In this document: one piece after another, positions 17,233-26,152 of the stretch
Layout of the letters: every line of letters starts with the position of its first letter
Numbering within the stretch: position 1 is the stretch's first letter
Source of the DNA: Candidatus Zixiibacteriota bacterium
GTDB taxonomy: Bacteria > Zixibacteria > MSB-5A5 > GN15 > FEB-12
Assembly: GCA_040753875.1 (NCBI GenBank)
Contig: JBFMDV010000001.1
Coordinates: 1 to 64,000, forward strand
Direction of reading: 5' to 3'
Length of the DNA: 64,000 nt
Notes under the pieces: generated by a model
The model's database searches: none
What the model was told of the DNA's origin: nothing
The model's input: the letters and a program-made list of their open reading frames with translations, nothing else
Program-made: the position numbers and the translations under genes

Positions 17233-18936
17233 CTACTTGAAGACCACCGTGACTTCCAGCGTGTCGGTGCCGCGCTCCAGGGAAATTACGGTGCTGTCTC
17301 CCTTCTTGAATTTCCCCAGCGCACTCATGTAGCCGTAGATATCCTCGATCGCGAAACTTCCCATCCGGAAAATGACATCGCCTTTGAGAATGCCGGCGCG
17401 CTCGGCCGGCTTATCGGGCGACACCCCGTCCACTTTGACTCCCTTTACCTCGGCCACATAGTCCGGCATAATGCCGAGGGTCACCGAGAACGAACTGCGC
17501 CGTTTGCCTTCGTCGGGGTCCTTGGTCTTCTGAAAGGTCAGCGAGGCAGTCTGGCCGTCGAAGTGCGTGACCACATCGGCAACCAGATTGGCCACCGTAG
17601 CCACGCCGTTCAGATCGATCTTCTCGACCACGTCCTCCGGCCGGTGATAGTCCTCATGAGCTCCGGTGAAGAAATGGAGCACCGGGATCCCCTGGTTATA
17701 GAACGCCGTATGATCCGATGGTCCTGTCCCAGGCTCGCGAAATGTCAGCTTTAGCGAGTCAACCTTCAAACTGTCAAAATAAGATTTGAACTCGGCAGCG
17801 GTGCCGGTGCCGAAAATGGCCAGTCCGCTCTCCTGGTCCCTGAGCCGTCCGATCATGTCCATGTTGGCCATCATGAGAATCCTCGACACATTGATCGTAG
17901 GGTGCTTCGCGAAATAACTCGATCCCAGTATCCCCTCCTCTTCACCGGAAAAAGCCATGAACAGGACGGAGTGGTGAAGCTGCTCCTTGCGGGATGCAAA
18001 GTAACGCGACAATTCCAAAAGCCCGGCGGAGCCCGAACCGTTGTCGTCGGCTCCATAGTGAATCTTCTTCTCGGTTCCTTGATAACGCGAGTTGATGCCG
18101 CCCCAGCCCAGGTGATCATAGTGCGCCCCGACGACAATTGTCGTGTCGCTCCGCCCGCGCACGAGACCCAACACGTTGTAGCCGGTGTCGCGCACACGGA
18201 TTAACTCCGTTTCGCCTGAAACTGACCTGATATCGGGGGAATCGAGATTTAAGCCGAGCCGCTCCAGTGCTGCGCGCCTGATGAAGACTATCGGGATATC
18301 TTTCGCTGCCATATGAGTGGCACCTGTGGCCGGGAGGGTATCGTCCTTGTCGGATGGCGTCAAGAACAGTATTGCGGCTGCTTTCCGATTCACGGCACTG
18401 CTGATCTTGTCAGATAGGGAGCTGTACTTGTCAAAGTCGACGTGAGGATTGGATTCAGCCGAGGGTGCGAATCGCCTAACCAGTACCGCTTTCCCGGTTA
18501 TGTCTTTGCCTGCATAATCATTGTACGTGCTGTCTTCAGTGACTATACCGTAATTTACATCGACTACCTGATCGAACGAGAACGGACCGTTAGCCGACTG
18601 GGGGAGAGGTTGAAATTCTTCACTGATCTTCAAATCCTGGCCGTTCAGCACCAGGCGGTTTTTCGGTCCGGGATCGATCCGCTTGATGAACTCGAACGCT
18701 TGCAGGAACGTGCCGTTGTCGCCGTTTGGCTGCAAACCGGCCGCGCCGAACACTCGCGTTATATATTGCGCCGCTTTCCATTCCCCCGGTTCGCCGGTCT
18801 CGCGCCCTTCGAGTGAATCTGACGCCAGAATAGCAATATGCCTGTGAATAGAATCGGTGGAAATTACATACTGATTTGCCGCAGTTGACAGGCACGGCAC
18901 TAGATAAATGGCAAGTGCGAGAAGAAGCTTATGCAT
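17233..18936 (-). CDS. secreted M28 zinc peptidase with PA and PDZ domains
   Basis: 567 residues. A signal peptide covers about the first 20 residues (cleavage after STA/AA). A PA-type insert spans roughly 120-230. The M28 core shows GAHYDHLGWGG, GADDNGSGSAGLLEL, SGEEEGILGS, NMDMIG and AHEDYHRPED, supplying the two-zinc site and catalytic Glu. The last ~90 residues are a PDZ domain (VKVDGVSPDKPAERAGILKGD). Such enzymes are exported aminopeptidases. It is divergent from the zinc-ribbon gene, sharing the 156-base region 18937-19092. Confidence 0.92.
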   Translation of the reverse strand: MHKLLLALAIYLVPCLSTAANQYVISTDSIHRHIAILASDSLEGRETGEPGEWKAAQYITRVFGAAGLQPNGDNGTFLQAFEFIKRIDPGPKNRLVLNGQDLKISEEFQPLPQSANGPFSFDQVVDVNYGIVTEDSTYNDYAGKDITGKAVLVRRFAPSAESNPHVDFDKYSSLSDKISSAVNRKAAAILFLTPSDKDDTLPATGATHMAAKDIPIVFIRRAALERLGLNLDSPDIRSVSGETELIRVRDTGYNVLGLVRGRSDTTIVVGAHYDHLGWGGINSRYQGTEKKIHYGADDNGSGSAGLLELSRYFASRKEQLHHSVLFMAFSGEEEGILGSSYFAKHPTINVSRILMMANMDMIGRLRDQESGLAIFGTGTAAEFKSYFDSLKVDSLKLTFREPGTGPSDHTAFYNQGIPVLHFFTGAHEDYHRPEDVVEKIDLNGVATVANLVADVVTHFDGQTASLTFQKTKDPDEGKRRSSFSVTLGIMPDYVAEVKGVKVDGVSPDKPAERAGILKGDVIFRMGSFAIEDIYGYMSALGKFKKGDSTVISLERGTDTLEVTVVFK

Positions 18937-19027
18937 AACAGTCCAATTCCTTTCTGATACAAGGCTCGAATATACAAACCTACCTGGACCCTGTCAGCCG
19001 GAATTTGGTCAGGACCATGGTCGATTG

Positions 19028-19041
19028 GAGTTGCGCAACTC
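19028..19041. promoter_or_regulatory. 14-bp perfect palindrome between divergent genes
   Basis: GAGTTGCGCAACTC is its own reverse complement. It lies 52 bases upstream of the zinc-ribbon/TPR start and 92 bases upstream of the M28 peptidase start, a plausible operator for a dimeric regulator. No clear -35/-10 pair surrounds it beyond an AT-rich CATATATTTG at 19051. Confidence 0.35.
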
Positions 19042-19092
19042 TTGTGATGGCATATATTTGTCGCAGCACGTTTGAACAAGGATATAACGAGT

Positions 19093-19758
19093 ATGGGTTC
19101 GAAATTCTGTCCCAATTGCGGCAAGCCAGCACCACAGGCGGCCCGGTTTTGCCCTGAATGCGGTGCCACAGTGAGCGGAGGTAAGACCGGTTCGGGTGAA
19201 ACACGCGGTGTGAAGTCGACCGGCATGAGGGACCTGATCATTATTGTCGCCGCCCTTGCCATAGTGGCGGTCGGTTATTTCGTATTCAAAGATCAGCCAG
19301 AGCCGCCTGCCAAGCCGGCGGAGATGCCACAGGCCCAGGCCGGCGGGGTCAGCAATCCGCATCAGGGGATGTCCATGGCCATGCTTGACAGTCTGCCGCA
19401 AGATTTCAACACGCTGGTCGGCATGGGGAATCAGTTCATGGATGAGGGGAACTATCCGATCGCCGCGGAGTGCTACAAACGGGCGCTTGCCATCGATTCC
19501 ACCAAACCGGATGTGCGTGTGGACTACGGGGCGTGCCTTCATGGCATGGGGCTGGCGGAACGCGCCGTGGACGAATTCAGAAAGGCTCTCATCTACAAAC
19601 CGGATCATGGCATCGCGCATTTCAACCTCGGCATAGTTTTTCGCGAACTGAATCAGAACGACTCCGCCAGGATTTATTGGAACAAGTACCTCAAGATCGA
19701 CCCGAATGGCCAGGCAGCAGAGGCGGCACGCAAATTTCTGAAAGAGTTGGGCGGTTAG
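19093..19758 (+). CDS. membrane-anchored zinc-ribbon TPR protein
   Basis: 221 residues from the ATG at 19093, which has AAGGA nine bases upstream; a TTG at 19072 is a less likely start. The N-terminus is a zinc ribbon, FCPNCGKPAPQAARFCPECG. One membrane segment follows (about residues 46-63, LIIIVAALAIVAVGYFVF), then a Pro/Ala linker and three TPR repeats to the C-terminus (ALAIDSTKPDVRVDYG, RKALIYKPDHGIAHFNLG). The topology suggests a cytoplasmic metal-bound head and periplasmic scaffold. Function unknown. It is four bases ahead of the permease gene. Confidence 0.85.
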   Translation: MGSKFCPNCGKPAPQAARFCPECGATVSGGKTGSGETRGVKSTGMRDLIIIVAALAIVAVGYFVFKDQPEPPAKPAEMPQAQAGGVSNPHQGMSMAMLDSLPQDFNTLVGMGNQFMDEGNYPIAAECYKRALAIDSTKPDVRVDYGACLHGMGLAERAVDEFRKALIYKPDHGIAHFNLGIVFRELNQNDSARIYWNKYLKIDPNGQAAEAARKFLKELGG

Positions 19759-19762
19759 CGCG

Positions 19763-20827
19763 TTGGCACAATTCATCGCGATCTGGGCCGAATCCACCTG
19801 GTTCATGCTGGTTGATTCGGCTCTTCTGTTTCTGATCGGACTCATGCTGGCAGGGCTGCTCTGGCTCGTCCTCAACGAGAATAACATTGTCCGCTTGACA
19901 CGCGGGTCACCGTTGGGAAGCGTCTTCAAAGCAGCCCTGGTTGGTCTGCCATTGCCTCTCTGTTCGTGCTCCGTCCTGCCGGTGGCGACACAACTTCGGA
20001 AATCCGGTGTCGGTAAAGCCGGGGTAACGGCATTTCTCATTTCCACCCCGGAGATAGGTATCGATTCTATCCTGCTCACATACTCACTTACCGATCCGCT
20101 CCTCACCGTGGCCCGCCCCGTGTCTGCGTTCGTGGCAGCGATGACAGCGGGGCTCCTCGAGGCGACCGTCGCTTCCGAACTCCCCCCGATCGAGTCGGAT
20201 CAGATGGATGGCTGCCATGAAAGTTGCGATTGTAAACAAGGTGACGAACCAAAAACGAACTCACGAATGCCCGGTCGTCTGGTTTCAGGTATCCGCTACG
20301 CGTTCACTGACCTTTTGAGTGACCTGGCGCCTTATCTTGCTGTCGGGTTCGTGTTAGCCGGCCTGGTCGGTGCGGTGCTTGGCGGCAACCTGATTCCATC
20401 GACGCCCGGCGTTGTCGGCGGGTGGATGGGGTATCTATGGGCAATTGTCATCGGTTTGCCGCTGTATGTCTGTGCAACATCATCGACTCCTTTAGCGGCC
20501 GCCATGCTTGGAGCCGGTTTTGCTCCCGGCGCTATTCTGGTGTTTTTGCTGGTTGGCCCTGCCACCAACGTAGCATCACTTGTCGTGCTCAGGCGGGTGC
20601 TGGGCGGATGGTCCACCGCCCGTTACGTTTTTGCCGTCATACTCGCGGCGGTTCTGTGTGGACTGGCGACCGATGCGGCATATCGGCTTCTTGATCTTGC
20701 GCCTCAGTATGACGGTAGCGTGTCGCATCACTCAGAACACAGCGCGGTACAAGTGGTCGCGGCGCTCCTGCTTGCCGTCCTGATAATCTACTATACCGGC
20801 CGCAGGCTCCTGAAGCGTTGGACTTAG
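19763..20827 (+). CDS. permease, DUF318/SO_0444-type metal efflux family
   Basis: 354 residues from a TTG start, with about eight to ten membrane segments in two halves. The signature GLPLPLCSCSVLPVATQLRK is typical of the permease family that includes ArsP and SO_0444-type copper/zinc exporters. The second half repeats the theme with LPLYVCATSSTPLAAAML. A hydrophilic linker near residues 148-165 contains CHESCDC, a likely metal-binding patch. It is probably a heavy-metal or metalloid exporter; which ion is not decidable. It is co-transcribed with the zinc-ribbon protein upstream. Confidence 0.85.
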   Translation: MAQFIAIWAESTWFMLVDSALLFLIGLMLAGLLWLVLNENNIVRLTRGSPLGSVFKAALVGLPLPLCSCSVLPVATQLRKSGVGKAGVTAFLISTPEIGIDSILLTYSLTDPLLTVARPVSAFVAAMTAGLLEATVASELPPIESDQMDGCHESCDCKQGDEPKTNSRMPGRLVSGIRYAFTDLLSDLAPYLAVGFVLAGLVGAVLGGNLIPSTPGVVGGWMGYLWAIVIGLPLYVCATSSTPLAAAMLGAGFAPGAILVFLLVGPATNVASLVVLRRVLGGWSTARYVFAVILAAVLCGLATDAAYRLLDLAPQYDGSVSHHSEHSAVQVVAALLLAVLIIYYTGRRLLKRWT

Positions 20828-20869
20828 TTTTTTCTTGAGAGTCGGTGATTCCATTTTGTAATTACGCGT

Positions 20870-21583
20870 ATGAGCGAGTTGGACAGCATGCGTTGGACCA
20901 AGCCCGGGGGTTGGTTGGATTTTTTCCTGCCGCCATTGTGCCTCGGTTGTGGGAAATACTCCGATGCCCCGGATTTCATCTGCGATCGGTGTCGGAGCCG
21001 AATTGACGCATTTGAGCATCCTATCTGTCTGACCTGCGGTCAAATGATCGATCGTGGTCACCGGTGCGACCTTTGCCGTGAGGACGCCTTCATGCTCTAT
21101 GCCTTTGGCGACTATCGCGACCCGCTCAAAGAAATTATTATCCAGTTCAAATTCAGAGGAATAACAGCACCGGCGAAGACCCTGGCGGCAGCGATTGACG
21201 GGAAATTCGGCGACCGATTGCAGCCATTCGGGGATGCCCAGTTGGTGCCGATTCCTCTGTACCCGTCTCGGGAATACGCGCGCGGATATAATCAGGCGTA
21301 TCTATTTGCCGAAGCACTTTCTGAACAACTGCGAATGCCGTGCCTCGGTGATATTCTCTATCGTGTGGCGCACCGACGTCCCCAGGCAAAACTCCATCAC
21401 GATGCACGTACCCGAAATGTCAAAGGCGTGTTCGAGGTGGCGAGGGAAGCCGAAGGGCGGCAGCAGGTCATTCTTGTGGATGACGTCGTCACCACGGGAG
21501 CGACGGTGGCTGAGGCGCGTCGGGTTTTACTCGCAGCCGGATATCAAGTCCCGGCCGTGATCGCTATGGCGCACGGGTTGTAG
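20870..21583 (+). CDS. ComF family phosphoribosyltransferase-like protein
   Basis: 237 residues, usual for ComF. The N-terminal double zinc finger is CLGCGKYSDAPDFICDRC and CLTCG...CDLC. The C-terminal PRTase fold carries the PRPP loop VILVDDVVTTGATVAEA near residue 205. In competent bacteria ComF helps bring single-stranded DNA into the cytosol; in others its role is unclear. It lies six bases ahead of xerD. No other competence gene is visible in the window. Confidence 0.92.
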   Translation: MSELDSMRWTKPGGWLDFFLPPLCLGCGKYSDAPDFICDRCRSRIDAFEHPICLTCGQMIDRGHRCDLCREDAFMLYAFGDYRDPLKEIIIQFKFRGITAPAKTLAAAIDGKFGDRLQPFGDAQLVPIPLYPSREYARGYNQAYLFAEALSEQLRMPCLGDILYRVAHRRPQAKLHHDARTRNVKGVFEVAREAEGRQQVILVDDVVTTGATVAEARRVLLAAGYQVPAVIAMAHGL

Positions 21584-21589
21584 GTCAAT

Positions 21590-22501
21590 ATGCTGGATAC
21601 CGCCATCGACGAGTTCCTTCAGTACTTGCGTTTGGAGCGCGGGCTCTCGGCCAACAGCCTTCAGGCGTACCGACGTGACTTGATCGAATTCAGCCGTGCG
21701 TATCCATCGAAACGCCCCGCTCAGGTGTTACCCGCTGATGTCACCAGGTTTTTTGCAGGACTCAGCGCACGCGGACGAAAACCCGCGACAATGGCGCGAA
21801 AAATATCGAGCCTGAGGCAGTTCTTCGCTTTTCTACGTGAATCCGGCGTAACCAAGGAAGACCCAACCAGTTCGTATGGCGCACCAACCATATCCCGATA
21901 CCACCCGGATTATCTTTCACCCGAAGAAATAGACAGGATCATCAAGAGCGTAGAGCCGACCGCAAAGCATGCCCGGCGAGACCGAGCGGTGATCGAAGTG
22001 TTGTACGGGTGCGGTCTCCGCTTGTCGGAACTAATCAATCTGAAGTGGTCCGATATCGAGTTTGAGGCCGGGTTCGTCAGGGTGCTCGGGAAAGGGAACA
22101 AGCAGCGTCTGGTGCCGATCGGTGAATATGCCCGACGGGCGCTGACGGACTATTCAGAGCGGACCCAGAACTTGACAGCATCGGTTCCCCACCGCTCGAT
22201 CTTCCTCAATCGCTTCGGGCGCCCGTTCTCACGGGTTGGCCTGTGGAAGATCGTCAAAGGGATGGTCAGGAAGGCCGGCATCTCCAAGAGGGTTTCTCCC
22301 CATACTTTTCGGCATTCGTTTGCCACGCATCTCATTGAGGGCGGGGCGGATCTGCGAATGGTACAAGAAATGCTCGGCCATGCCGATATATCGACGACAG
22401 AGGTATATACCAAACTTGACCGTGACTACATTATCGCCGAGCATCGAAAGTACCACCCTCGCGAACTGGCCGGACATAAGCGACCTGCCCGCGCCACGTA
22501 G
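21590..22501 (+). CDS. xerD: tyrosine recombinase XerD/XerC
   Basis: 303 residues with a SAM-like core-binding domain (about 1-95) and a catalytic domain. The active site is complete: R144, K168, H238, R241, H264 and nucleophile Y273. The tail EHRKYHPR matches XerD more than XerC. Xer recombinases resolve chromosome dimers at dif with FtsK. The gene sits in a housekeeping operon after comF and no phage or integron features flank it, so a core Xer rather than an integrase is likely. No dif-like site was recognised nearby. Confidence 0.93.
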   Translation: MLDTAIDEFLQYLRLERGLSANSLQAYRRDLIEFSRAYPSKRPAQVLPADVTRFFAGLSARGRKPATMARKISSLRQFFAFLRESGVTKEDPTSSYGAPTISRYHPDYLSPEEIDRIIKSVEPTAKHARRDRAVIEVLYGCGLRLSELINLKWSDIEFEAGFVRVLGKGNKQRLVPIGEYARRALTDYSERTQNLTASVPHRSIFLNRFGRPFSRVGLWKIVKGMVRKAGISKRVSPHTFRHSFATHLIEGGADLRMVQEMLGHADISTTEVYTKLDRDYIIAEHRKYHPRELAGHKRPARAT

Positions 22502-22510
22502 CCTGACCAG

Positions 22511-22534
22511 CCATTTTGCTATTAAGCAAAATGG
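22511..22534 (+). terminator. perfect 10-bp hairpin between xerD and the GGDEF gene
   Basis: CCATTTTGCT, loop ATTA, AGCAAAATGG pair perfectly ten bases after the xerD stop and directly before the GTG at 22536. There is no U-run, so it may act as an mRNA 3' end, or mask the translation start of the downstream gene, rather than terminate by itself. Confidence 0.5.
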
Positions 22535-22535
22535 T

Positions 22536-23432
22536 GTGAGCCTTGATTTTCATATCAGCCAATTCTATCGCCACCAGCCGGTTTCATTTCACTATTTTGA
22601 ATCGTTTGAACAACTTCAGGTCATTTGTCGCCGTTTTTCCATCAGCGCCATCGTGATCGGAGGGCGAGGGGACTTTCTGAAAGAGATCGACCTCGTGCGA
22701 GGCATCAAGCAGAATGTTTTTCTCTCCATCGTCCCGATCATTCTGTTCCACCCGGATCCGCCGATGTCGACTGTCGTCGCAGCGTTCGAAAACGGCGCCG
22801 AGGAGTTTATTTACGGCGAATGGATCGACAGGCTGGTCGAAGTACGTCTCCGCAGGGTGATCGAACGAAACCGACGTGATATGGCGGTGAATCCCTCGAC
22901 GATGCTGCCGGGGACGGCCATCATCGAACAGGAACTCACCCACCAGATGAGTCTCCGCAATACTTTCGCGGCCTGCTACGCCGACTTGGATAATTTCAAG
23001 GCTTTCAACGACTACTATGGCTATTACCGGGGCGATCGAGTCGTCAAGCTGACGGCCCGCATCATTAAAGACGTGGTATACGACCTCTGCCCGGAAGGAT
23101 TCGTGGGGCATATCGCCGGCGATGATTTCATGTTCATTATTCCATCGGAGATGATCGATCCCGTCTGTTCGGGGATCATCCGATGCTTTGACACGCTTAT
23201 CCCGTACCGGTATGAATTGGAAGACAGAGAGCGGGGCTTCATCACCACGGTCAACCGAAGGGGAACCGTAGAGAATTTCCCCATTCTGACCATTTCAATA
23301 GCGGTCATAATCAACGACAACGGGAAATTCACGCACGTGGGGGAACTGGCCAGGATGCTGGCCGACCTCAAAAAGGCCACCAAGCAGAAGCCCGGCTCAA
23401 ATTACATGATCGAGCGACGCGCCAAGTACTGA
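22536..23432 (+). CDS. degenerate GGDEF protein with pseudo-receiver N-terminus
   Basis: 298 residues if the GTG at 22536 is the start. Other in-frame candidates (GTG 22422, TTG 22416) would overlap xerD, and none has a good Shine-Dalgarno. The first ~120 residues resemble a receiver domain (VPIILF, AFENGAEEFIYG) but the phospho-acceptor Asp position reads GG. The rest is GGDEF-like (CYADLDNFKAFNDYYGY, then AGDDF in place of GGDEF near residue 195). Losing the first Gly usually abolishes diguanylate cyclase activity, although c-di-GMP or GTP binding may remain. It is convergent with the OPT transporter. Start uncertain. Confidence 0.78.
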   Translation: MSLDFHISQFYRHQPVSFHYFESFEQLQVICRRFSISAIVIGGRGDFLKEIDLVRGIKQNVFLSIVPIILFHPDPPMSTVVAAFENGAEEFIYGEWIDRLVEVRLRRVIERNRRDMAVNPSTMLPGTAIIEQELTHQMSLRNTFAACYADLDNFKAFNDYYGYYRGDRVVKLTARIIKDVVYDLCPEGFVGHIAGDDFMFIIPSEMIDPVCSGIIRCFDTLIPYRYELEDRERGFITTVNRRGTVENFPILTISIAVIINDNGKFTHVGELARMLADLKKATKQKPGSNYMIERRAKY

Positions 23433-23530
23433 GCTCTCACTTTCTCGCACAACAACCAATCATGCATGGCAGGTCGGTCGCCGGGTCTGCTAACCGATGG
23501 CCGACCGTGAAAGGGTGTGCGACAAAAGAC

Positions 23531-25510
23531 CTAATTTCTCTTGTCTTCTCTGATCGCCGCGCGATAGAGGGCCAACGCAAGCATCACGAACAAGACAATG
23601 GAAAGCGAGGGGCCGAAGCCGCCCGACAATGTGGTAAGTCCGTCATGCGCCTTGTCGTAGTCTGAAAACCAATTCCAAAATCCTACCAGCATCGCAACGC
23701 AAAGCCCCGTCAAAGCATCCCCGGCCACGAGACCCGACGCAAGAAGCGTCCCCCTCATGTTGCGAGCATCAGCGGTGGCCTTGTCCGTTCCCTTTGAAGC
23801 CAGCCACGCAATGGTACCGCCTACCATAATGGGTGTAGACAGGCTTAAGGGCAGGTACAGCCCAATAGCAAACGGTAAGGCGCCGATCCCAAGCAGTTCG
23901 ACTGACAGGGCCAGCATCGCGCCGACAATGATCGGTGCCCAGGGAAGATTGCCGTTCATAATGCCGCTTACTACCGTGGCCATCACGTTGGCCTGAGGTG
24001 CCATCAGCGGCGTGCGAGTGGTCTCACCTGCAACGAAGCCATAGGTATCCCTCAGGTAGAACAGTATGAATCCTATCACAATTGCTGGTGCGGCGATACC
24101 GAGCAGGGTGGTAAGTTGCATTCTGATAGGCGTACCGCCCAGGAGAAAACCGGTCTTCAGATCTTGAGAGATGTCCCCTGACATACTGACGGCAACGGCG
24201 ACAATCGTTCCCACCATCATCGCCGCGATCATGCCTTTGGGGCCGGAAAAACCCAACCCGACAAGTACCAGGCATGTGACAATCAACGTGGAAATTGTCA
24301 TGCCTGAGACAGGCATGGAGGAGGAACCAACCAATCCTACAATGCGAGCACCAACTACCACGAAGAAGAACCCAAAAATCACCGCAAGAATCACCCCGAT
24401 CAGAGGTAGTCCAGTGCCCGGCAGAAGCGCGATCATTACAATGACAGCAATGACCCCAAGAAGCACCCACTTCATTGGGAGATCGTGGGCGGTGCGGAGC
24501 GCGGTGTTCGAACCATCCGATCGTGCGATCAACTGCTTGAAGCCCTCGCGAAACGACGAGATAATGATAGGCAACGACTTCATGAGGGAGATGAAACCAC
24601 CGAGAGTCACAGCTCCAACTCCCAGATACTTGATATAGAAATTGCGCAATTGCCCTGGGTCCATCTGCGAGAGCGGAATCGTACCGGGTGACACGATCAT
24701 GTCTGGCGCTTGGTTGCCGATAAAGGCCAGCAACGGACCGATTGCCAGATAGCCAAGGACTGCTCCTGAAAGCATCATGGCCGATATCTGCGGGCCTATA
24801 ATATAGCCGACTGCGAGGAGGGCAGGCGTGGCATCGATCCCCAGTACACCGCCTCTGAAAATTCCCTTCAAGTTAGTTTCTACGACCTCCGGCCACCCCT
24901 TAACCAGGTTCATCAGTATCTTATAACCTGCGCCAACGCCGATTCCGGCGAACACCATCTTGGCGCGACTGCCTCCTTCATCTCCAGCCTTGATTATTTC
25001 AGCACAGGCGGTTCCCTCGGGGTACTTCAGTTTTCCGTGCTCCTTATCAACCAAGAACCGCCTCAGTGGGATCATAAGTAACACGCCGAGACTACCGCCC
25101 AACACTGCCAAGGCAAGTATTTGCCACCATTTAATAGCAAACGAATATCCCTGAGCGGCTAATTGCGTACTGGCCGACCAGATGAAAAATGCCGGCACCG
25201 TAAAAATGACCCCCGCTGCAAGAGACTCACCGGCCGAGCCCATCCCCTGCACGATGTTGTTTTCCAGCACCGTCGGCTTATTCTTAAATGCCCGTAGAAC
25301 TGCCATCGAAATGACGGCCGCCGGAATCGAGGCCGATACCGTCATACCCACCTTGAGGCCGAGGTAGGCGTTGGCCAGTCCGAAGATCAAGGCCACTGCA
25401 ATGCCAAGAACAAGGGCCCGAGTGGTGACTTCGGCAGGCGATTCGGTGTGAGGAATAAACGGTTTGTAAGTCTCCGGAGCCTTAGAGTCGGCGCTTCCTG
25501 TCGGTCTCAC
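23531..25510 (-). CDS. OPT family oligopeptide transporter
   Basis: 659 residues from GTG 25510, chosen because GGGAGG lies four to five bases upstream. The frame is open to an ATG at 25585, but that lies upstream of the likely transcription start. About 14-16 membrane segments are visible, with the family stretch NAYLGLKVGMTVSASIPAAV near the N-terminus and ENNIVQGMGSAGESLAAG following. OPT proteins import peptides or metal chelates by proton symport; bacterial members of this length are mostly uncharacterised. A metal-chelate substrate is as likely as peptides. It is transcribed alone. Confidence 0.9.
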   Translation of the reverse strand: MRPTGSADSKAPETYKPFIPHTESPAEVTTRALVLGIAVALIFGLANAYLGLKVGMTVSASIPAAVISMAVLRAFKNKPTVLENNIVQGMGSAGESLAAGVIFTVPAFFIWSASTQLAAQGYSFAIKWWQILALAVLGGSLGVLLMIPLRRFLVDKEHGKLKYPEGTACAEIIKAGDEGGSRAKMVFAGIGVGAGYKILMNLVKGWPEVVETNLKGIFRGGVLGIDATPALLAVGYIIGPQISAMMLSGAVLGYLAIGPLLAFIGNQAPDMIVSPGTIPLSQMDPGQLRNFYIKYLGVGAVTLGGFISLMKSLPIIISSFREGFKQLIARSDGSNTALRTAHDLPMKWVLLGVIAVIVMIALLPGTGLPLIGVILAVIFGFFFVVVGARIVGLVGSSSMPVSGMTISTLIVTCLVLVGLGFSGPKGMIAAMMVGTIVAVAVSMSGDISQDLKTGFLLGGTPIRMQLTTLLGIAAPAIVIGFILFYLRDTYGFVAGETTRTPLMAPQANVMATVVSGIMNGNLPWAPIIVGAMLALSVELLGIGALPFAIGLYLPLSLSTPIMVGGTIAWLASKGTDKATADARNMRGTLLASGLVAGDALTGLCVAMLVGFWNWFSDYDKAHDGLTTLSGGFGPSLSIVLFVMLALALYRAAIREDKRN

Positions 25511-25552
25511 GCGACCTCCCTGAGAGCTAAATTTTCGTGTGTCAATTACCTC

Positions 25553-25581
25553 CAGATAAAGCAGAACTGTTGTCGTGTCAA
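25553..25581 (-). promoter_or_regulatory. candidate promoter of the OPT gene
   Basis: Minus strand TTGACA (25581-25576), 17 bases, TATCTG (25558-25553); a 16-base spacer gives TTATCT. It would start transcription near 25546, about 36 bases before the GTG at 25510. Confidence 0.4.
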
Positions 25582-25585
25582 GCAT

Positions 25586-25953
25586 TTAGTCGGTCGCGTC
25601 TGTATGATCGTCTGGTAGGTCCACCTGGTCCATTACCTCGCCGGCGAAGGCAGGCAATAATGGCAAGCTCGGAGGAAGCTGCCTGTTCTGTGTGTCAGCT
25701 TCTTGTAAGGCCGGTGTTGCGCCGGCATGAGCCGCAGAATCTGCGTCATACCAAGGCTCAAATATCGGGCGATGGACCTGAAGCTGATGATGACATCTTG
25801 TCAACAACAGGAACAATTTCGCAACCGTATTGTATAGGTATTGGACGATGCGAAATCGCGAGGAGGACAGGTTGACCGTCCTAAGTCCAGAATCTGCTCA
25901 CCGGCCGGCCGATCCGATCGGCGGAATCTCGGCAAAGACCTGTACAAAAACAC
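25586..25953. other. intergenic stretch without a recognisable gene
   Basis: No open frame here has a recognisable protein family or a good ribosome binding site. Small GC-rich dyads are present: GCCGG/CCGGC around 25711-25725, and GCCGATC/GATCGGC with a one-base centre at 25908-25922. Nothing else was seen. Confidence 0.5.
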
Positions 25954-25982
25954 TTGACAGCGACTCTGTCAGTCGTTAGACT
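25954..25982 (+). promoter_or_regulatory. sigma-70 type promoter for the cohesin-like secreted protein
   Basis: TTGACA (25954-25959), a 17-base spacer and TAGACT (25977-25982). The spacer and flanks hold short dyads (GACAG/CTGTC and GACT/AGTC) that could be an operator. Transcription would start near 25989, leaving a leader of about 164 bases before the TTG start at 26153; it includes a small GCAAT/ATTGC hairpin. Confidence 0.6.
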
Positions 25983-26152
25983 ACCTTTGGACACGGGGTA
26001 ATCTGATTTTCCTCACGATTGCGCACATTAGAGTAACCGCTAAGCAGTAGCAATTCGTATTGCGGATAGAAAGCGGCTGCGTCGTGCAATGGACTGTACG
26101 GGCCGGCGACAGCCACAACGTTAACCACATGCTAACCCTGAGGGGGTGAGCC

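Noticed and set aside
21590-22501. XerD-like gene as a mobile-element integrase
   Set aside because: It is in a tight housekeeping operon with comF, has the chromosomal XerD tail and length, and no attachment-site repeats or cargo genes flank it.
25510-25585. ATG at 25585 as the OPT start
   Set aside because: It lies upstream of the probable transcription start and lacks a Shine-Dalgarno; GTG 25510 has GGGAGG.
25537-25875. 112-codon plus-strand frame in the gap after the OPT gene
   Set aside because: No family, no ribosome binding site, odd composition; it overlaps the OPT promoter region. The gap was recorded as non-coding.
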